Part shown: positions 5,730-7,275 of the stretch, piece by piece
Layout: each line of letters begins with the position of its first letter
Numbering within the stretch: the first letter of the stretch is position 1
From: Cytophagales bacterium
GTDB taxonomy: Bacteria > Bacteroidota > Bacteroidia > Cytophagales > Cyclobacteriaceae
Direction of reading: 5' to 3'
Length of the DNA stretch: 7,275 nucleotides
Assembly (NCBI GenBank): GCA_029262935.1
Contig: JAJCYK010000078.1
Span: 1-7,275, forward strand
Notes under the pieces: model-generated
Seen by the model: only the letters and a program-made list of their open reading frames with translations
Databases searched by the model: none
Told to the model about the DNA's origin: nothing
Position numbers and translations under genes: made by a program

Positions 5730-7275
5730 CTATTCGTTAATTCCTTCCAGGTCCAGTATCATAGCATACTGTAATGACGTGTTTTTGTAGCGCTCAAAAC
5801 GGCCAGAAGCACCACCATGACCTGCTGTCATATTAGTCTTGAGGACTAGTATGTTATCTCCCGTCTTAGTATCTCGCATCTTGGCCACCCATTTAGCTGG
5901 TTCCCAATATTGTACCTGGGAATCAAAGAGGCCGGTTGTCACTAAAAGGTTTGGATATTCTTTGGCTTCAACATTGTCATAAGGAGAGTATGAAAGCATA
6001 TAATCGTAGGAGTCTTTGTTCTTTGGGTCTCCCCATTCATCCCACTCATTGCTGGTTAATGGAATGGTGGCGTCGGCCATAGTGGATATGACATCTACGA
6101 AAGGCACTGCAGCCAAGACTCCATTGTATAATTCAGGATTCATATTAACAATAGCTCCCATTAACAAACCCCCGGCACTGCCTCCCTGGGCATAAAGATG
6201 ATCCGCTGAGGTGTAGTTTTCTGCAATGAGGAACTTAGAAACATCCACGAAGTCATTGAAAGTGTTTTTCTTTTTAAACATTTTTCCATCTTCGTACCAT
6301 TGCCTACCCATCATGGACCCACCTCGTACGTGTGCAATGGCCACTGCAAATCCGCGATCCAACAAGCTGAGTCGATGGGACACAAAATAAGCATCAACAG
6401 TGGACCCATAAGACCCATAGGCGTATTGAAGAACTGGGTGATTACCGTCCTTTTGGAATCCTTTTTTATAAACCACTGATACAGGAATTTTAGCCCCATC
6501 CCTGGCCAATGCCCAAATACGCTCCGTTTCATAGTCATCAGAATTGTGCCCTCCGACCACCTCTTGTTGTTTCATTAGGACCTTTTCTTTGGTACTCATG
6601 TTGTAATCGTAAGTAGAGTTAGGAGTGGTAAGTGAGGTATAACCAAATCGCAATACTTCTGAACCAAATTCCCGATTTGTGGACACGTACGCGGTGTAAG
6701 CTGGTTCGCCGAAATCAAGATAATGTTCATCACCAGAATTCGAATCTATAATTCGGAGTTGTGTCAAACCTCCCTTACGCTCATCTAGCACCATATAATT
6801 ACTAAATAGCTCTAAACCTTCAATAAGTACCTCTTCACGGTGAGGGATCACTTCTTTCCAATTGTCTTGGGTAGTTGCGGTTACCGGTGTTTCCATTAAG
6901 CGAAAATTTTTCGCATCAGAGTTGGTAACGACATAGAACTTATCACCGATATGATCTATACTGTATTCGTGTTCGGTTGCTCTTGGTGTAAATTGTTGAA
7001 AATTACCAAGGGGCTGATCTGCATCTAAAATATGATAATCACTAACCAGAGTACTTACATTATAAATGATAATGTACTTTCCTGATTTCGATTTATAAAC
7101 ACCGATGTAATAGGAGGGGTCCTCTTCGTGATAAACCATTTCATCACCAGAAACATCATTTGCTAAAATGTGTCTAAAGATCTTTTCCGAAAGCAATGAG
7201 ACTTTGTTTTTGGTAGTATAGAAGTATGTTTTATTGTCATTACCCCAAGCACCACCCGGGTTGGCGTTGGGAATT
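5730..7275 (-). CDS. Prolyl oligopeptidase family serine peptidase (S9A), oligopeptidase B-like, N-terminus off the window
   Basis: The visible part is 514 residues, numbered here from the first complete codon at 7274; the frame stays open to the right edge. Roughly 170-200 N-terminal residues are missing, judging by the usual length of about 680-710. Oligopeptidase B cleaves short peptides after Arg or Lys. Residues 1 to about 240 belong to the gating beta-propeller (AWGNDNKTYFYT, FRHIL, HEEDPSYYIGVYKSKSGKY). From about 248 (IWALARDGAKIPVSVVYKKG) the alpha/beta-hydrolase domain follows. The catalytic triad is complete: Ser366 in GGSAGG, Asp451 in GLFDSQVQYWEP and His486 in AGHGGASGR. VRGG and NTFNDF motifs are typical of the family. 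Acidic Glu410 and Asp412 in SNEWDEWGDP match the basic-residue-binding S1 positions of oligopeptidase B. The S2 motif reads VDAYF, with Tyr where I recall a second Asp in the enterobacterial enzyme. A TTG at 7194-7196 is an internal Leu codon, not a start. Export cannot be judged because the N-terminus is absent. A terminator follows at 5650-5688. Confidence 0.93.
   Translation of the reverse strand, partial: IPNANPGGAWGNDNKTYFYTTKNKVSLLSEKIFRHILANDVSGDEMVYHEEDPSYYIGVYKSKSGKYIIIYNVSTLVSDYHILDADQPLGNFQQFTPRATEHEYSIDHIGDKFYVVTNSDAKNFRLMETPVTATTQDNWKEVIPHREEVLIEGLELFSNYMVLDERKGGLTQLRIIDSNSGDEHYLDFGEPAYTAYVSTNREFGSEVLRFGYTSLTTPNSTYDYNMSTKEKVLMKQQEVVGGHNSDDYETERIWALARDGAKIPVSVVYKKGFQKDGNHPVLQYAYGSYGSTVDAYFVSHRLSLLDRGFAVAIAHVRGGSMMGRQWYEDGKMFKKKNTFNDFVDVSKFLIAENYTSADHLYAQGGSAGGLLMGAIVNMNPELYNGVLAAVPFVDVISTMADATIPLTSNEWDEWGDPKNKDSYDYMLSYSPYDNVEAKEYPNLLVTTGLFDSQVQYWEPAKWVAKMRDTKTGDNILVLKTNMTAGHGGASGRFERYKNTSLQYAMILDLEGINE

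Noticed and set aside
7194..7196. TTG as a possible start of the peptidase
   Set aside because: The frame continues upstream to the window edge with family-typical sequence (AWGNDNKTYFYT), so this is an internal Leu codon and the true start is outside the window.
1..7275. Search for tRNA or rRNA genes, CRISPR arrays, transposases, integrases or toxin-antitoxin/defence gene sets
   Set aside because: No repeat-spacer periodicity, tRNA-like cloverleaf, transposase motif or paired small genes were found by eye. Composition looks even across the genes, so there is no sign of an inserted island.

Overview
The window looks like a piece of a Bacteroidota chromosome (a Cytophagales/Flavobacteriales-type organism; the order cannot be fixed from this sequence). 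The reasons are a giant secreted protein ending in a type IX secretion sorting domain with a WPNPS motif, start codons without Shine-Dalgarno sequences, candidate promoters of the Bacteroidota TTG/TAnnTTTG type, and moderate GC. It carries five protein-coding regions: two complete genes and one 3' fragment on the plus strand, facing one complete gene and one 5'-truncated gene on the minus strand.

Layout. Positions 1-159 hold the last 52 codons of an unrecognised gene. Positions 160-520 are a 361-base non-coding stretch with a weak terminator-like hairpin running into long T tracts, a clean 8-bp hairpin, and a candidate promoter. Positions 521-4144 encode a 1207-residue exported Asp-box (BNR/VPS10-like) beta-propeller protein with Ig-like and beta-sandwich modules and a C-terminal T9SS signal. 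A strong hairpin at 4167-4203 separates it from a small putative lipoprotein (4219-4656). That hairpin has a perfect TAnnTTTG element in its apical part, so it may serve as both terminator and promoter. On the minus strand, a zinc-type cation diffusion facilitator (4700-5581) lies downstream of a truncated S9A prolyl oligopeptidase/oligopeptidase B (5730 to the window edge), with an intrinsic terminator between them.

How the genes relate. The plus-strand and minus-strand genes converge with only 43 bases between stop codons. Each gene appears to be its own transcription unit, and nothing shows a joint pathway. The propeller protein is exported to the surface or medium, the small protein is probably membrane-anchored, the CDF transporter moves divalent metal out of the cytoplasm, and the peptidase cleaves short peptides at basic residues. 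I see no mobile element, CRISPR array, tRNA or rRNA, and no convincing new multi-gene system. The more interesting leads are the hairpin that overlaps a promoter, a subsite substitution in the peptidase, and the unassigned ligand of the propeller protein.
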